Of a DNA stretch of 64,000 nt, positions 16,189 to 25,947 are shown one piece after another. The stretch comes from Lachnospiraceae bacterium MD308. GTDB taxonomy: Bacteria > Bacillota > Clostridia > Lachnospirales > Lachnospiraceae. The stretch lies in the NCBI GenBank assembly GCA_010206225.2, contig VIQU02000017.1, positions 88,278 to 152,277 of the forward strand, written 5' to 3'. The notes under the pieces were generated by a model that saw only the letters and a program-made list of their open reading frames with translations, searched no databases and had not been told where the DNA came from. Both the position numbers and the translations under genes were made by a program. Each line of letters starts with the position of its first letter. Positions within the stretch are counted from its first letter, which is position 1.

Positions 16189-19100
16189 ATGCAAACAAAA
16201 CATCCACATATATCAAAAATGTCGCTTACAGGATTCGAGTTCATTCTGTTTTTCCTTATTTTATGCGGCGCGGCAATTCAGGTAACACTTGGCCAGCATC
16301 ATGTGTTCTTTCTGTTCCTCCGTCTGATCTACGCTCCCGGCATGGTATTTTTGGCAGGGTTGTATGCGTCACAGGGTGATGATAATATTCTTCTTCTCTT
16401 AAAGCATGCTGCCGTCTATACTGTTTTGTTCCTGTTTTTCGGGCTTTGCAATCAAGTTCTTCTGAACCGCGAAAATCCCTTTGAAAGTATTATCCGCATG
16501 GTTACCATGCAAAAAATCCCGATGACTTCTGAGATGTTTTTTACCGCTTCTGTCCTTTTTTTGTGTTCTGCACTGACAGCAAGATATATAGAACGGCTTT
16601 ATAAAAGGAAATATCTATGGATCATATCAGGGATTCTGGCATCTTTTATTTCTTTTTTTCCGTCAGATATATTTGGATATCCGATCATCGGTGTATTCAT
16701 AGACTGCAATGTTTATGACTGTATTGCTCTGCTTCCGTATCTCGGATATTTTATTGCGGGAATCTTTCTAGGGAAAGCTTCTGGAGCATTTTCTAGAAAT
16801 CTTTTTATCGGCAGTTTTGTTATAACATTTGCGGCCGTGGCGCTCGTCTTTACACCTTTAAAACCGGCGGCTCTGACTATAGCAGCCGTACTTCCTGTGT
16901 CTGTCATCTATCTGTTTTCCATATACTGCCCGCCATACAGGAAGATGACTGAAAAAATCCTTATGCTCTATAACAGAATCGTCTTGATACTAAAAGACTG
17001 GTATCGGGACTTTATGACAAGCAACCGCAGGGCACTCCCCCTGTATTTTGCTGTATACACCATGATGTTTACAGTTATGGCAGTGTGCGTATTCTTTTCC
17101 TTTATTGAATATGGCAACAGCATTGCATGGATGCATGATGCGATTTCACAATACATTCCGAGAATCCATTATTTTACAAACTATGTACACGAATGCATTG
17201 CGCAGCTTTTGAAAGGTGATTTTAATTTCCCATCCTACAGCTTCCGCGTAGGGCTTGGCAACACAGTTCCTTTAAGCTATGAACCGGTTTACTGGCTGTT
17301 CGCCCTGTTTGATTCTTCTCATGTGGAGGCCGCTTACAATATCATCACACTGTCTCGCTTTTTTTTAGCCGGACTTTCCGCATCAGTTTTCTTTCTGTAC
17401 CACAAGAGAGGATATTTTGAAAGTCTTCTAGGAAGCATGATGTATACTTTCTGCGGTTTTGCAATCTATGCGGGCGTGCTTCACGCGCATTTTATTGCGC
17501 CTATGATCTTTCTGCCTCTCCTCATGCTTGCAACAGAGGAAGTCTTCCGCAAAAAACGCTGGTACCTGTGTACGGTTTTTGTCGCTGTCGCGCTGCCTGC
17601 CAATTACTACTTTATCTATATGAGTACGATCGCAATGGGAATCTATTACATCGGACGGTTTCTGTTTACAAAAAACCGCGAAAGGAAAAACTGGAAATAT
17701 TTCTTTACAACCACTGTAACGTTTGCGGGTGCTTACCTTTTAGGAGTCGTGATAGGAAATATCTCTCTGTTCACTTCCTTTGCCTCTTTTGTAGGTTCTG
17801 GACGCGCAGGGAATTCAGAGATAGCAACCGCCTCTTTATTCAACTATGGAAACGGCTGGCTTACGCGTCTGTATGCCTATTTTATTTCCGCACCCTCCTC
17901 TCCGGGAGCATGGTTGAAGCTTGGATTTATTCCTCTCTCCTATATCGCCGTTGTAATTCTTCTTATGAAGAAAGGCAATCAGCTTTTGAAATTTTTATTC
18001 CTGATCTGTGTTGCTTTCTGCGCCTTTCCGATCGCAGCATTTATATTCGGCGGATTCAGCACTATTACAAACAGATGGTGCTATATCTTTGCATTATTGG
18101 TTTCCTTTATTACGGTAAGATTCATCCCGGAATTCCGGAATCTGACCCGCAAAGAATTAAAGATTCTGTTTCTATCACTGTTACCTTATATGCTGATCGT
18201 ATTCATGAACCGCAATTACCGCACAGAGCATACTTTAGTCTCCCTTGCTATTCTTCTCTGTAACTATATCGTTATTTTATGTATGAATGAAAAACTGAAT
18301 ATCATGAATAAATATATCGCTCAGGCTGCTCTTCTCCTTTTGTGCTGCGGCGCGTTGACATTAACCGCCTTTTATCAGTACCGCGACGGAAAAAACACCA
18401 CCCCGGATTCTTTCGCGAAACGGAGGCAAGTGATCGACGAGATTTCAGATACGCCGATGAGAGTACTGGACAACTATCCTGACGCCAGCTTTTACCGTGT
18501 ATCTACTGCTGAAATCCCACGGAAAAACCTATGCTCCTCCCTTGTTATGGATTATAACAGTATCGCTACATTTTCCAGCACGATCAGCGGTCCTGTGATG
18601 GACTACAATGTCAGTATGGCAAACACCGCATGGAACCTTGTACAACTTGGCGGTTTTGACAACCGCACCTTTATGAACACCCTTGCCTGCGTAAAATATT
18701 ATGCGCTGGCAGAAGATGAAACACCCCGTCTTCCATATGGCTATGAAAAAACTCCGGCCAAAGAAGGAACAAAAGGATCCTACAGCATTTACAAAAATAA
18801 CTATGTTCTCCCCTTCGGCTGCACTTATGATAATGTCATAAGCACAGATGAGCTAAATAATTACAGTCCGCTGGAACGTCAGGAAGTGATGCTTCAGGCT
18901 GCCGTACTGGAAGATAAACCAGACAGCACCCATTTTCAGGACAACTCGCCTGCAGCCACCGCTGTAGAAGCAACAATAACAGATTATGAAACCAAAGACA
19001 TAAAAACAGATGGAAAGCTTGCCGAGATAACCAAACCAGGAGCCTCTCTGACACTTAAGTTCGACGGACTTGAGAACTCAGAAACTTATCTGGTATTGGA

Positions 19101-19686
19101 CGGATATTTAAATCCCGGGAAAAATAACAGCCAGTGTACTGTAAATATGAATCTGGCCTGCGATCTCTACCGCCGTAATTTCACATTCCGCTCCATTAAC
19201 CACACTTACAGTACCGGGCAAAAAAGCCACCTGTTCAATCTTGGCTACCGCAAAGAATCGGCTGATACTATTACCGTCACTTTCAATGAGGCCGGAATCT
19301 TTACTGTTGACTCCCTGAAGATCTACAGCCAGCCTATGGATAAGTATGCTTCCTATATTGGCAATCTGACGGAAAACAAACTGGAAAATGTAGAGATGAT
19401 GTCCAACACCATAACCGGAAACATATCGGTAAACAAAGACAAGCTCCTTGTCTTAAGCCTCCCCTATCAAAAAGGATGGACTGCCTATGTTGACGGAAAA
19501 GAGACAGTGATTCAGAAGGCGAATCTCATGTATTCCGGAATTTTTCTCGAACCGGGAGACCATGAGATTAAGCTCATATTCAAACGCCCCGGCGTCAAAG
19601 CCTCTCTAACTCTATCTGCTGTCGGAATCGTTATTTTTATCATAGCCTTGATTATCCGGCGCAGACGTATTAAAATAAAGAAATAA
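16189..19686 (+). CDS. yfhO: YfhO family polytopic membrane protein (putative GT-C glycosyltransferase)
   Basis: The protein has 1165 residues. An N-terminal block of membrane helices (about 1-270) is followed by the YfhO core with many helices (about 285-730) and a large extracytoplasmic C-terminal part (about 740-1130), ending in one more helix and a basic tail (RRRRIKIKK). The segment WMHDAISQYIPRIHYF near the start of the core is typical of YfhO: an acidic residue in the first outer loop of a GT-C-like fold. In Bacillus, YfhO transfers GlcNAc from a polyprenyl-phosphate donor made by CsbB onto lipoteichoic acid. The start at 16189 has AAGGAGA upstream. The next genes supply a sugar aminotransferase and a CsbB-like transferase, so it probably transfers a special sugar (inference). 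Confidence 0.85.
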   Translation: MQTKHPHISKMSLTGFEFILFFLILCGAAIQVTLGQHHVFFLFLRLIYAPGMVFLAGLYASQGDDNILLLLKHAAVYTVLFLFFGLCNQVLLNRENPFESIIRMVTMQKIPMTSEMFFTASVLFLCSALTARYIERLYKRKYLWIISGILASFISFFPSDIFGYPIIGVFIDCNVYDCIALLPYLGYFIAGIFLGKASGAFSRNLFIGSFVITFAAVALVFTPLKPAALTIAAVLPVSVIYLFSIYCPPYRKMTEKILMLYNRIVLILKDWYRDFMTSNRRALPLYFAVYTMMFTVMAVCVFFSFIEYGNSIAWMHDAISQYIPRIHYFTNYVHECIAQLLKGDFNFPSYSFRVGLGNTVPLSYEPVYWLFALFDSSHVEAAYNIITLSRFFLAGLSASVFFLYHKRGYFESLLGSMMYTFCGFAIYAGVLHAHFIAPMIFLPLLMLATEEVFRKKRWYLCTVFVAVALPANYYFIYMSTIAMGIYYIGRFLFTKNRERKNWKYFFTTTVTFAGAYLLGVVIGNISLFTSFASFVGSGRAGNSEIATASLFNYGNGWLTRLYAYFISAPSSPGAWLKLGFIPLSYIAVVILLMKKGNQLLKFLFLICVAFCAFPIAAFIFGGFSTITNRWCYIFALLVSFITVRFIPEFRNLTRKELKILFLSLLPYMLIVFMNRNYRTEHTLVSLAILLCNYIVILCMNEKLNIMNKYIAQAALLLLCCGALTLTAFYQYRDGKNTTPDSFAKRRQVIDEISDTPMRVLDNYPDASFYRVSTAEIPRKNLCSSLVMDYNSIATFSSTISGPVMDYNVSMANTAWNLVQLGGFDNRTFMNTLACVKYYALAEDETPRLPYGYEKTPAKEGTKGSYSIYKNNYVLPFGCTYDNVISTDELNNYSPLERQEVMLQAAVLEDKPDSTHFQDNSPAATAVEATITDYETKDIKTDGKLAEITKPGASLTLKFDGLENSETYLVLDGYLNPGKNNSQCTVNMNLACDLYRRNFTFRSINHTYSTGQKSHLFNLGYRKESADTITVTFNEAGIFTVDSLKIYSQPMDKYASYIGNLTENKLENVEMMSNTITGNISVNKDKLLVLSLPYQKGWTAYVDGKETVIQKANLMYSGIFLEPGDHEIKLIFKRPGVKASLTLSAVGIVIFIIALIIRRRRIKIKK

Positions 19687-19708
19687 ACAAATATTAGGAG
19701 AAACTAAA

Positions 19709-20836
19709 ATGATTAAATTTAATATCCCTCCCTGTACGGGAAAGGAAAATGAATATATCGCGCAGGCCATCGCAAGCCACAAAATCTGCGGCGATGGGGA
19801 ATTCACAAAAAAATGTAACGAATGGATAGAATCCCATACCCGCACGTCAAAGGCGCTCCTTACCACATCCTGCACGCATGCCACTGAGATGGCCGCACTG
19901 CTCTGTGACATTCAGCCGGGGGACGAGGTGATCATGCCCTCCTATACGTTCGTGTCTACCGCCAATGCTTTTGTGCTCAACGGGGCCACGGTCGTATTCG
20001 TTGATATCCGTCCAGATACATTGAATATTGACGAAAATCTGATTGAGGAAGCTGTCACGCCAAAGACTAAGGCCATCGTTCCTGTTCATTATGCCGGTGT
20101 TTCCTGCGAGATGGACAAGATCATGGAGATTGCCAGGCAGCATAATCTGAAAGTCATCGAGGATGCCGCTCAGGGAGTTATGTCCGAATATAAAGGAAGA
20201 CCTTTAGGCACCATTGGCAATTTTGGATGCTTTAGCTTCCATGAGACAAAAAACTATAGCATGGGTGAAGGCGGCTGCCTTTTAATCCGGGACAAAGAAA
20301 TGATTGAAAAGGCTGAGATCATCCGTGAAAAAGGGACGAACCGAAGCAAATTCTTCCGCGGACAGGTCGATAAATATACATGGGTATCGGCGGGCTCCTC
20401 TTATCTTCCAAGCGAGCTGAATGCTGCATATCTGTTTGCACAGCTTGAACAGGCACAGACCATATTTGATGACCGCATGAAATCATGGACTCTGTATTAT
20501 GAGCTTCTCAGTCCTCTGAAAGAGGCCGGAAAGATTTCTCTCCCGGTTGTTCCTGATAACTGTAAACATAATGCACATATGTTTTACATAAAGGCAACCG
20601 ATTTAAAAGAACGCACCGCTCTGATCGAATATCTGAGAAGGCAGGATATTTATTCTGTCTTCCACTATATTCCGCTTCATAGCGCCCCGGCCGGCAAACA
20701 GTACGCGAGATTTTGCGGGCAGGATATCTATACTACCAAAGAAAGCGAACGGCTTCTCCGGCTTCCTATGTACTACGGGCTAAAATCGGAAGATGTGTAT
20801 TTTGTATGCGAAAAGATAATCCAATTTTATCAATAA
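19709..20836 (+). CDS. wecE: WecE/RffA-like dTDP-4-amino-4,6-dideoxy sugar transaminase (DegT/DnrJ/EryC1 family)
   Basis: This 375-residue PLP enzyme has the standard length of sugar aminotransferases. The PLP lysine is Lys181 in SFHETKNYSMGEGG, a segment characteristic of the WecE/FdtB group that aminates dTDP-4-keto-6-deoxyglucose to dTDP-Fuc4N. Other family segments are MPSYTFVSTANAF (76-88) and EDAAQGVMSEYKGRPLGT (151-168). It lies 22 bases after yfhO, with AGGAGA upstream. No dTDP-sugar 4,6-dehydratase gene is in the window, so the 4-keto substrate must come from elsewhere (RmlA/RmlB are common). The precise sugar is inferred. Confidence 0.88.
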   Translation: MIKFNIPPCTGKENEYIAQAIASHKICGDGEFTKKCNEWIESHTRTSKALLTTSCTHATEMAALLCDIQPGDEVIMPSYTFVSTANAFVLNGATVVFVDIRPDTLNIDENLIEEAVTPKTKAIVPVHYAGVSCEMDKIMEIARQHNLKVIEDAAQGVMSEYKGRPLGTIGNFGCFSFHETKNYSMGEGGCLLIRDKEMIEKAEIIREKGTNRSKFFRGQVDKYTWVSAGSSYLPSELNAAYLFAQLEQAQTIFDDRMKSWTLYYELLSPLKEAGKISLPVVPDNCKHNAHMFYIKATDLKERTALIEYLRRQDIYSVFHYIPLHSAPAGKQYARFCGQDIYTTKESERLLRLPMYYGLKSEDVYFVCEKIIQFYQ

Positions 20837-20859
20837 TTACAGGAGACTCGAAAGAAAAG

Positions 20860-21798
20860 ATGTTATATTCAATCATTATACCCTGCTACAATTCCGCAAA
20901 GACTATCCGCAAAGTTGTAGAACTTACGATTCAGGAACTGGAGCGTCAGAAAAGAACCCCCTATGAATTCGTGCTGGTGGACGATTTTTCCCCTGACGGC
21001 GGAGCTACCGTTCAGGAGTTGGAATCCCTCGCCGATGATTACTCTTGCGTAAAAATCGTAGAGCTTGCTAAAAATTCCGGCCAGCACAATGCGGTGATGG
21101 CCGGGCTGAATTATGCTGACGGCGATACGCTGATCGCTATGGATGACGATATGCAGACGCATCCTTCCCAGCTCCCTGTTCTCTTTGAGGAATTTGACAA
21201 GGGCTATGACATCGTGTACGGCTACTATCCTCAAAAAAAACACAGTCTGTTTCGCAATTTCGGAAGTTATATCAATTACTTGTCCGTGCGGATTCTCATT
21301 GGAAAGCCTAAGGATATGAAGACATCCAGTTTCTGGATCATACGCAGGTTCATCCGGGATTATGTCATTCAGTATAAAAGCCAATACACGCATTTGCAGG
21401 GACTGTTCCTTCGAACAACGCGCAATATCAGCAGCGTTCCTGTCAAGCACTTTGAACGGGAGGTAGGAACTTCCAACTATACCTTTAAAAAGCTCATCGG
21501 GCTTTGGTCTAATATCATGGGATACTCCATTGTACCGCTCAGGCTTGCCACTTACTGCGGTTATACCTTTTCCCTGCTGGGAATACTGGGAGCCGCTTTT
21601 ATCGTAATTCGGAAACTTCTCGTTCCCTCCATGGCGATTGGCTGGCCCTCCATGATGGTGGCCATCTGCTTCTTTTCCGGAATCAACCTGCTGTTTCTGG
21701 GACTGATCGGTGAATATCTAGGCAGGATGTTCCTCGGTATGAGCCGTTATCCGCAATTTGTTGTCCGAAAAATATATACACAAAAGGAGGATTCTTAA
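20860..21798 (+). CDS. CsbB/ArnC/GtrB-like polyprenyl-phosphate glycosyltransferase (GT2)
   Basis: The protein has 312 residues: a GT-A domain (about 1-230) beginning MLYSIIIPCYNSAKT, with FVLVDDFSPDGG, the DXD region LIAMDDDMQTHPSQ and a KTSSFWIIRR segment, followed by two transmembrane helices (about 232-290). This layout is that of enzymes that move a sugar from a nucleotide donor to undecaprenyl phosphate on the inner membrane face (CsbB, ArnC, GtrB). The start at 20860 matches the family N-terminus and follows AGGAGA; longer in-frame extensions overlap wecE. It sits between the aminotransferase and the ATP-grasp gene and probably makes the lipid-linked donor used by YfhO (inference). Confidence 0.9.
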   Translation: MLYSIIIPCYNSAKTIRKVVELTIQELERQKRTPYEFVLVDDFSPDGGATVQELESLADDYSCVKIVELAKNSGQHNAVMAGLNYADGDTLIAMDDDMQTHPSQLPVLFEEFDKGYDIVYGYYPQKKHSLFRNFGSYINYLSVRILIGKPKDMKTSSFWIIRRFIRDYVIQYKSQYTHLQGLFLRTTRNISSVPVKHFEREVGTSNYTFKKLIGLWSNIMGYSIVPLRLATYCGYTFSLLGILGAAFIVIRKLLVPSMAIGWPSMMVAICFFSGINLLFLGLIGEYLGRMFLGMSRYPQFVVRKIYTQKEDS

Positions 21799-21799
21799 C

Positions 21800-22981
21800 A
21801 TGAAAAAAATTATGATTCTTGGCGCCGGCATCTATCAGGTTCCGCTCATCAAAACTGCGCGCAAACTTGGCATTTACTCCATTGTCGTCAGCATTCCGGG
21901 CAATTACCCCGGATTTGAATTGGCAGACAAAGTATATTATGAAAATACGACGGATTATGATAAAATACTTGAAATCGCCAAAGAGGAACAGATAGACGGC
22001 GTTGTGACCGCCGGCACAGATGTAGCTGTGATTACCATCGGAAAAGTATGCGACGAATTAAATCTTTGCGGTCTTTCCTTTGAGTCTGCACAGATTGCCG
22101 CCAACAAACTCCTAATGAAATCAAAATATGAAGAGCATGGTGTCAGAACAGCCAAGTTCCGCGAAATCCCTCTCAGCGCAGATGACGTATCTTACCGCGT
22201 ATCGGATTTAAGCTTCCCGTTGATCTTCAAATCGGTTGATTCCTCCGGAAGCCGCGGCATTGTAAGAGTTGATTCTGAGGCAGATTTTGATGCCGCCATA
22301 CAAAATGTAAAGGAAAATACGAGATCTGATTATTATATCGTAGAAGAATTTATAGAGGGAGAAGAATTCGGCGCTCAGGCATTCGTGTACCGCGGAGAGG
22401 TCACTTTTATCCTTCCCCACGGCGACTACGTATTCAAGGGCGATACCGGAGTTCCGATCGGACATTTCGCCCCTTATGAACTTGACGCCTCCGTAATTGC
22501 AGATGCAAGAGAACAGCTCACTGCCGCCATCCATGCGATGGGACTTGACAACTGCGCCATCAACGCAGATTTTATCCTGAAGGACGGAAAAACCTATGTC
22601 CTTGAGATCGGTGGACGTTCCGGGGCAACTTGTCTGGCAGAATTAGTATCAATCTATTACGGTTTCGATTATTATGAGAAAATACTGCAATGTGCTTTGG
22701 GCGAGAACACTGTATTTGAATGTGATTCTCATGCAGTACCCAATGCCAGTATGCTGCTTATCAGCAGTAGGGACGGCACAATCAGGGAGCAGACCGACAA
22801 AAACCCGGATAACCCGAATATCTATGATGTACAATTTGATCATAAGCCCGGCGACAGCGTTTACAAATTTCATGTAGGCCCTCATCGTATCGGCCATGTC
22901 ATCACCAAAGGAGACACCTTAAAACAGGCGGTCGACACATTGCATGAGGCATTAAAAAACATTGAAATAAAAGTTGAATAA
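21800..22981 (+). CDS. ATP-grasp carboxylate-amine ligase-like protein
   Basis: The protein has 393 residues. It starts MKKIMILGAGIYQVPLI (a pre-ATP-grasp Rossmann-like domain, about 1-105) and continues with an ATP-grasp fold: FPLIFKSVDSSGSRGI (ATP-binding lysine loop), YIVEEFIEGEEFGAQAF (hinge acids) and a metal-binding end with CAINADFILK and YVLEIGGRSGATC. The family (CarB/PurK/PurT-like) joins a carboxylate to an amine or phosphate using ATP. Only one base separates it from the GT2 stop, and AAGGAGG lies in that gene's last codons. Next to an amino-sugar aminotransferase it could acylate the 4-amino group with an amino acid, but the substrate is not shown by the sequence. Confidence 0.85.
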   Translation: MKKIMILGAGIYQVPLIKTARKLGIYSIVVSIPGNYPGFELADKVYYENTTDYDKILEIAKEEQIDGVVTAGTDVAVITIGKVCDELNLCGLSFESAQIAANKLLMKSKYEEHGVRTAKFREIPLSADDVSYRVSDLSFPLIFKSVDSSGSRGIVRVDSEADFDAAIQNVKENTRSDYYIVEEFIEGEEFGAQAFVYRGEVTFILPHGDYVFKGDTGVPIGHFAPYELDASVIADAREQLTAAIHAMGLDNCAINADFILKDGKTYVLEIGGRSGATCLAELVSIYYGFDYYEKILQCALGENTVFECDSHAVPNASMLLISSRDGTIREQTDKNPDNPNIYDVQFDHKPGDSVYKFHVGPHRIGHVITKGDTLKQAVDTLHEALKNIEIKVE

Positions 22982-22996
22982 CGAAAAGACAAAGAC

Positions 22997-24427
22997 CTAT
23001 TTTTTGAAATCCTTCACTACCTTTAAAAATTGCGGCAGGATCCATTTTACCGCAAGAACTGTTACTGCAAGGATGATACCGTACCTTATATACCACTGCA
23101 ATACGAACAATTCCATTGTAGCAAGATTAAGAGCGAGATAAACAGCAGATATTATCACGCTCTTTTTTAGTGAGACCACCCTTCTTCCGGTAATCTTCTT
23201 TTCCAGATATCCCTGAAGCACCAGCAGGATAAAGTAGCTTGCAGCCGTCGTATAAGCGGCCGCCATGTATCCAAACCGGATAATACACACATAATTCAGA
23301 ATCACGTTGATGACCATCGTAAAAATCGTTCCCACCGCCACATAAGCAGTCTTTTTATAATAGTTTTGGATTGCCGTATAGATATAGCTATAAAACCGAA
23401 GCAGTGTCCCGGTCACCATAGGCGCAATGAGGAGCACCGCCATACGATATTCTTTAGAACCGAGCACCGCTACAATCTCCGGCGCCAGAACCACCAGATA
23501 CCACGACAGGATTCCAAAGCCATGCATAAGGATCATCCAAGGGTTTTCGATATCGGCCGTCTCTCCCTGTGAGATCTTCTCATACATCCACGGCAGAAAG
23601 GCATTCCATACTGAATCCTCCACAATCCATATGATGAAAGAAATCGTTGTCCCTAACGCAAAGATACCCGTATAATCGTAGCCTGCCAGAAACTGGATCA
23701 TGATCTTGTCCGCCTGATTCATAATCTGGATCGAAAGCATTTCCGGAATCAGAGGCAGACTGTATTTCAGAGCGTATTTCCAATATTCCCTCTGAATGAA
23801 CTTTCCCCCCTGCTTCCATAAAAGAACTGCCACGATCAGACCGCCGATTACCTGCGGCACATAAAATCCCCATATACGAAGCTCCACCAGCTTGTCAAGA
23901 TACCCGTGTACACGTCCCCAGTAGATAAGAAAAATAGACAATACCGTAGCCGGTACAATCGTGACCGTCGTAATAAAAATGCTCGCTTTATAACGCATCA
24001 TTTGCTTCTCCCGCCGCTGCATGAAAAGGATGCTGGTATAACCGAACACATATAAAAATGCCATAAAAAACATCACATCCGTCATTCCCCAGAGCTTCTG
24101 CACCTGCGGCCTGAAAAGCATGCATATCCCAAAAAATCCAAAAATAGAAAAATACGAAAGTGTCTGCACACAAGAGACGTATCCGTTATATTTCTCTCCC
24201 ATATCATACTTGGCCCGATCTACGCTCCGAAAGAGACAGAGCGACATCACCGGCACCATAATCAGAAGCCATGACTCATAAACTCTGATCTCTCCATACT
24301 GAGCTCTGGTTAAAAGACGCGTATAGACAGGCGTCGTAAGAAATGTAAGCCCTCTTATAAAAAGCTGCCCTACAATATAAAAAATCCCTGCTTTCAGCGC
24401 AAGTTTGTTTAATTTGTTATCCTTCAT
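22997..24427 (-). CDS. Wzx-type polysaccharide/oligosaccharide flippase (MOP superfamily)
   Basis: The protein has 476 residues with about 12-14 hydrophobic helices and short charged loops. The N-terminus (AGIFYIVGQLFIRGLTFLTT) and TPVYTRLLTRAQYGEIRVYE are typical of the polysaccharide synthase/flippase family that moves polyprenyl-linked sugars across the membrane. It is convergent with the ATP-grasp gene (15 bases between the stops, no clear terminator) and divergent from the CapK-like gene. With no GtcA-like small flippase in sight, it may flip the lipid-linked product of this locus (inference). Confidence 0.88.
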   Translation of the reverse strand: MKDNKLNKLALKAGIFYIVGQLFIRGLTFLTTPVYTRLLTRAQYGEIRVYESWLLIMVPVMSLCLFRSVDRAKYDMGEKYNGYVSCVQTLSYFSIFGFFGICMLFRPQVQKLWGMTDVMFFMAFLYVFGYTSILFMQRREKQMMRYKASIFITTVTIVPATVLSIFLIYWGRVHGYLDKLVELRIWGFYVPQVIGGLIVAVLLWKQGGKFIQREYWKYALKYSLPLIPEMLSIQIMNQADKIMIQFLAGYDYTGIFALGTTISFIIWIVEDSVWNAFLPWMYEKISQGETADIENPWMILMHGFGILSWYLVVLAPEIVAVLGSKEYRMAVLLIAPMVTGTLLRFYSYIYTAIQNYYKKTAYVAVGTIFTMVINVILNYVCIIRFGYMAAAYTTAASYFILLVLQGYLEKKITGRRVVSLKKSVIISAVYLALNLATMELFVLQWYIRYGIILAVTVLAVKWILPQFLKVVKDFKK

Positions 24428-24490
24428 ATGATCTTTCCTCTACCAGATATCTGAGCGGACATCTGCTTTTTCAAATATCGCCTTTAAATT

Positions 24491-24519
24491 AGACTAACAT
24501 AAAAACACTTCTTTCGCAA
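24491..24519 (-). promoter_or_regulatory. Putative flippase promoter
   Basis: TTGCGA (24514-24519), 17 bases, TAGTCT (24491-24496) on the minus strand, about 65 bases before the flippase ATG. Match is moderate. Confidence 0.4.
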
Positions 24520-24531
24520 GCTATGCATATC

Positions 24532-24560
24532 TTGAGTTTCTCATACAATTATGTTAGAAT
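24532..24560 (+). promoter_or_regulatory. Promoter of the CapK-like gene
   Basis: TTGAGT (24532-24537), 17 bases, TAGAAT (24555-24560) on the plus strand, 50 bases before the ATG; GAAAGGAGA serves as ribosome-binding site. Confidence 0.65.
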
Positions 24561-24609
24561 TGTATACGCAGTTATTTGAGCATATTAACCTTGAAAGGAG
24601 AATTTATAT

Positions 24610-25932
24610 ATGGCATTTGTAATCGAAAAAAAGCTTAAAAATGTCATGACATTTTATTATCTTATGAAGCTGGACAAAAAAATTCCCACTGACCGCAATT
24701 TTATCCGTAAGCGGCAGGGAAAAAAGGTTCATGAATTGATGAAGTGCGCCTATCAGATTCCATTTTACCGCAAACGTTTTAAAGAGAATCACCTCACTCC
24801 TGACGACTTCCATACTCCGGAGGATCTTGTCAAATTCCCGATTACAACACGGGCCGATCTCAGACTTTGGATGCAGGAGGAATACGAAAAACACCCGGAG
24901 ATGCATGAGCGGTGGACAATTCTTTCCACCAGCGGTTCTTCCGGCATTCCCTTAAAATTTATCCAAACGCAGCGGGAATCCGCCTGTGTAGACGCGAACT
25001 GGATCCGGGTACTCATGTATGGCGGATATCATCCTCTGCGCGGAAAGCTCTTTTCTTTTGTCACAAGCCATAAAAAGATCGATCCGAAGAAGGGAGACTC
25101 GATCATACAGAAATTCGGTCTTATGCGCCGCAAAGTAGTCTCAGAGGATAACTGTGTCGGCGACGGCATCCGTGATATTATCAACGACTTAAATGAGTAC
25201 AGGCCTGACGTCTTATGCTTTCGCCGAAACTGTCTTGTCCGTATGGCACTTTATGCAAAACGACATAATCTTAAGATTTACAAGCCAAATCTTTACACTC
25301 CTGTGAGCGAGATGGTCGATGATATGACAAGGAAGATTCTCACGGAAACGTTCGGAGAAGGTCTGTTCGATGCTTACGGAAGTTCCGAGACCGGAAGCTG
25401 TGTTGTCCAGCTTCCCGGCGAAGAGCTCTACTATATCAACAGTGACACTCACGTAGTCAATATTTATGATGATGAGAACCGGCTGACCGACGACGGACGA
25501 GTCATCGTTACAACACTGTTTAAGAAGGATTTCCCCTTCATTAATTATGAGATCGGCGACCGGGCAACTTCTGTAACGCTGGATGGCGTGCGCTATATCA
25601 CATCCATTCAGGGAAGAGTCAACGATCTTGTAAGACATGAAAACAGCGCTGAGACTTCCGCCCTCTATTTGATGAAGATTCCGAATGGTATCGTAGGAAT
25701 CGCACAGTTTCGTTTTATTCAGGAATCCTACCATGATATGCGTATACAGCTTGTAAAAGATCCAAATAATAATGCTAACACAAAAGAAACCATTGAAAGC
25801 TTTTTCCGAGAAAAGATGGCAGAGCTGTTTCAGGATGAATTTACGCTTCATTTCGAATGGATGGATGTCATACCGCCTGACAAAAACGGAAAAATGCGCT
25901 GTTTCGCATGTGAAATCAACGATGAATCTTAA
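24610..25932 (+). CDS. CapK/PaaK-like adenylate-forming enzyme
   Basis: The protein has 440 residues. It belongs to the phenylacetate-CoA ligase-like adenylate-forming family often found as capK in capsule loci. The phosphate-binding loop is LSTSGSSGIPLKF (105-117), preceded by KCAYQIPFYRKRF (45-57). The second AMP motif is FDAYGSSETGSC, and INYEIGDRA then PPDKNGKMR near the end mark the C-terminal subdomain. The family activates a carboxylic acid as acyl-AMP; the acid is unknown. It is followed 15 bases later by the PanE-like reductase. Whether the pair works with the YfhO cluster or separately is not shown. Confidence 0.82.
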   Translation: MAFVIEKKLKNVMTFYYLMKLDKKIPTDRNFIRKRQGKKVHELMKCAYQIPFYRKRFKENHLTPDDFHTPEDLVKFPITTRADLRLWMQEEYEKHPEMHERWTILSTSGSSGIPLKFIQTQRESACVDANWIRVLMYGGYHPLRGKLFSFVTSHKKIDPKKGDSIIQKFGLMRRKVVSEDNCVGDGIRDIINDLNEYRPDVLCFRRNCLVRMALYAKRHNLKIYKPNLYTPVSEMVDDMTRKILTETFGEGLFDAYGSSETGSCVVQLPGEELYYINSDTHVVNIYDDENRLTDDGRVIVTTLFKKDFPFINYEIGDRATSVTLDGVRYITSIQGRVNDLVRHENSAETSALYLMKIPNGIVGIAQFRFIQESYHDMRIQLVKDPNNNANTKETIESFFREKMAELFQDEFTLHFEWMDVIPPDKNGKMRCFACEINDES

Positions 25933-25947
25933 CAAAGGGGGATGATT

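Noticed and set aside
22982..22996. Terminator between the ATP-grasp and flippase genes
   Set aside because: Only 15 bases separate the stops and no stem could be found.
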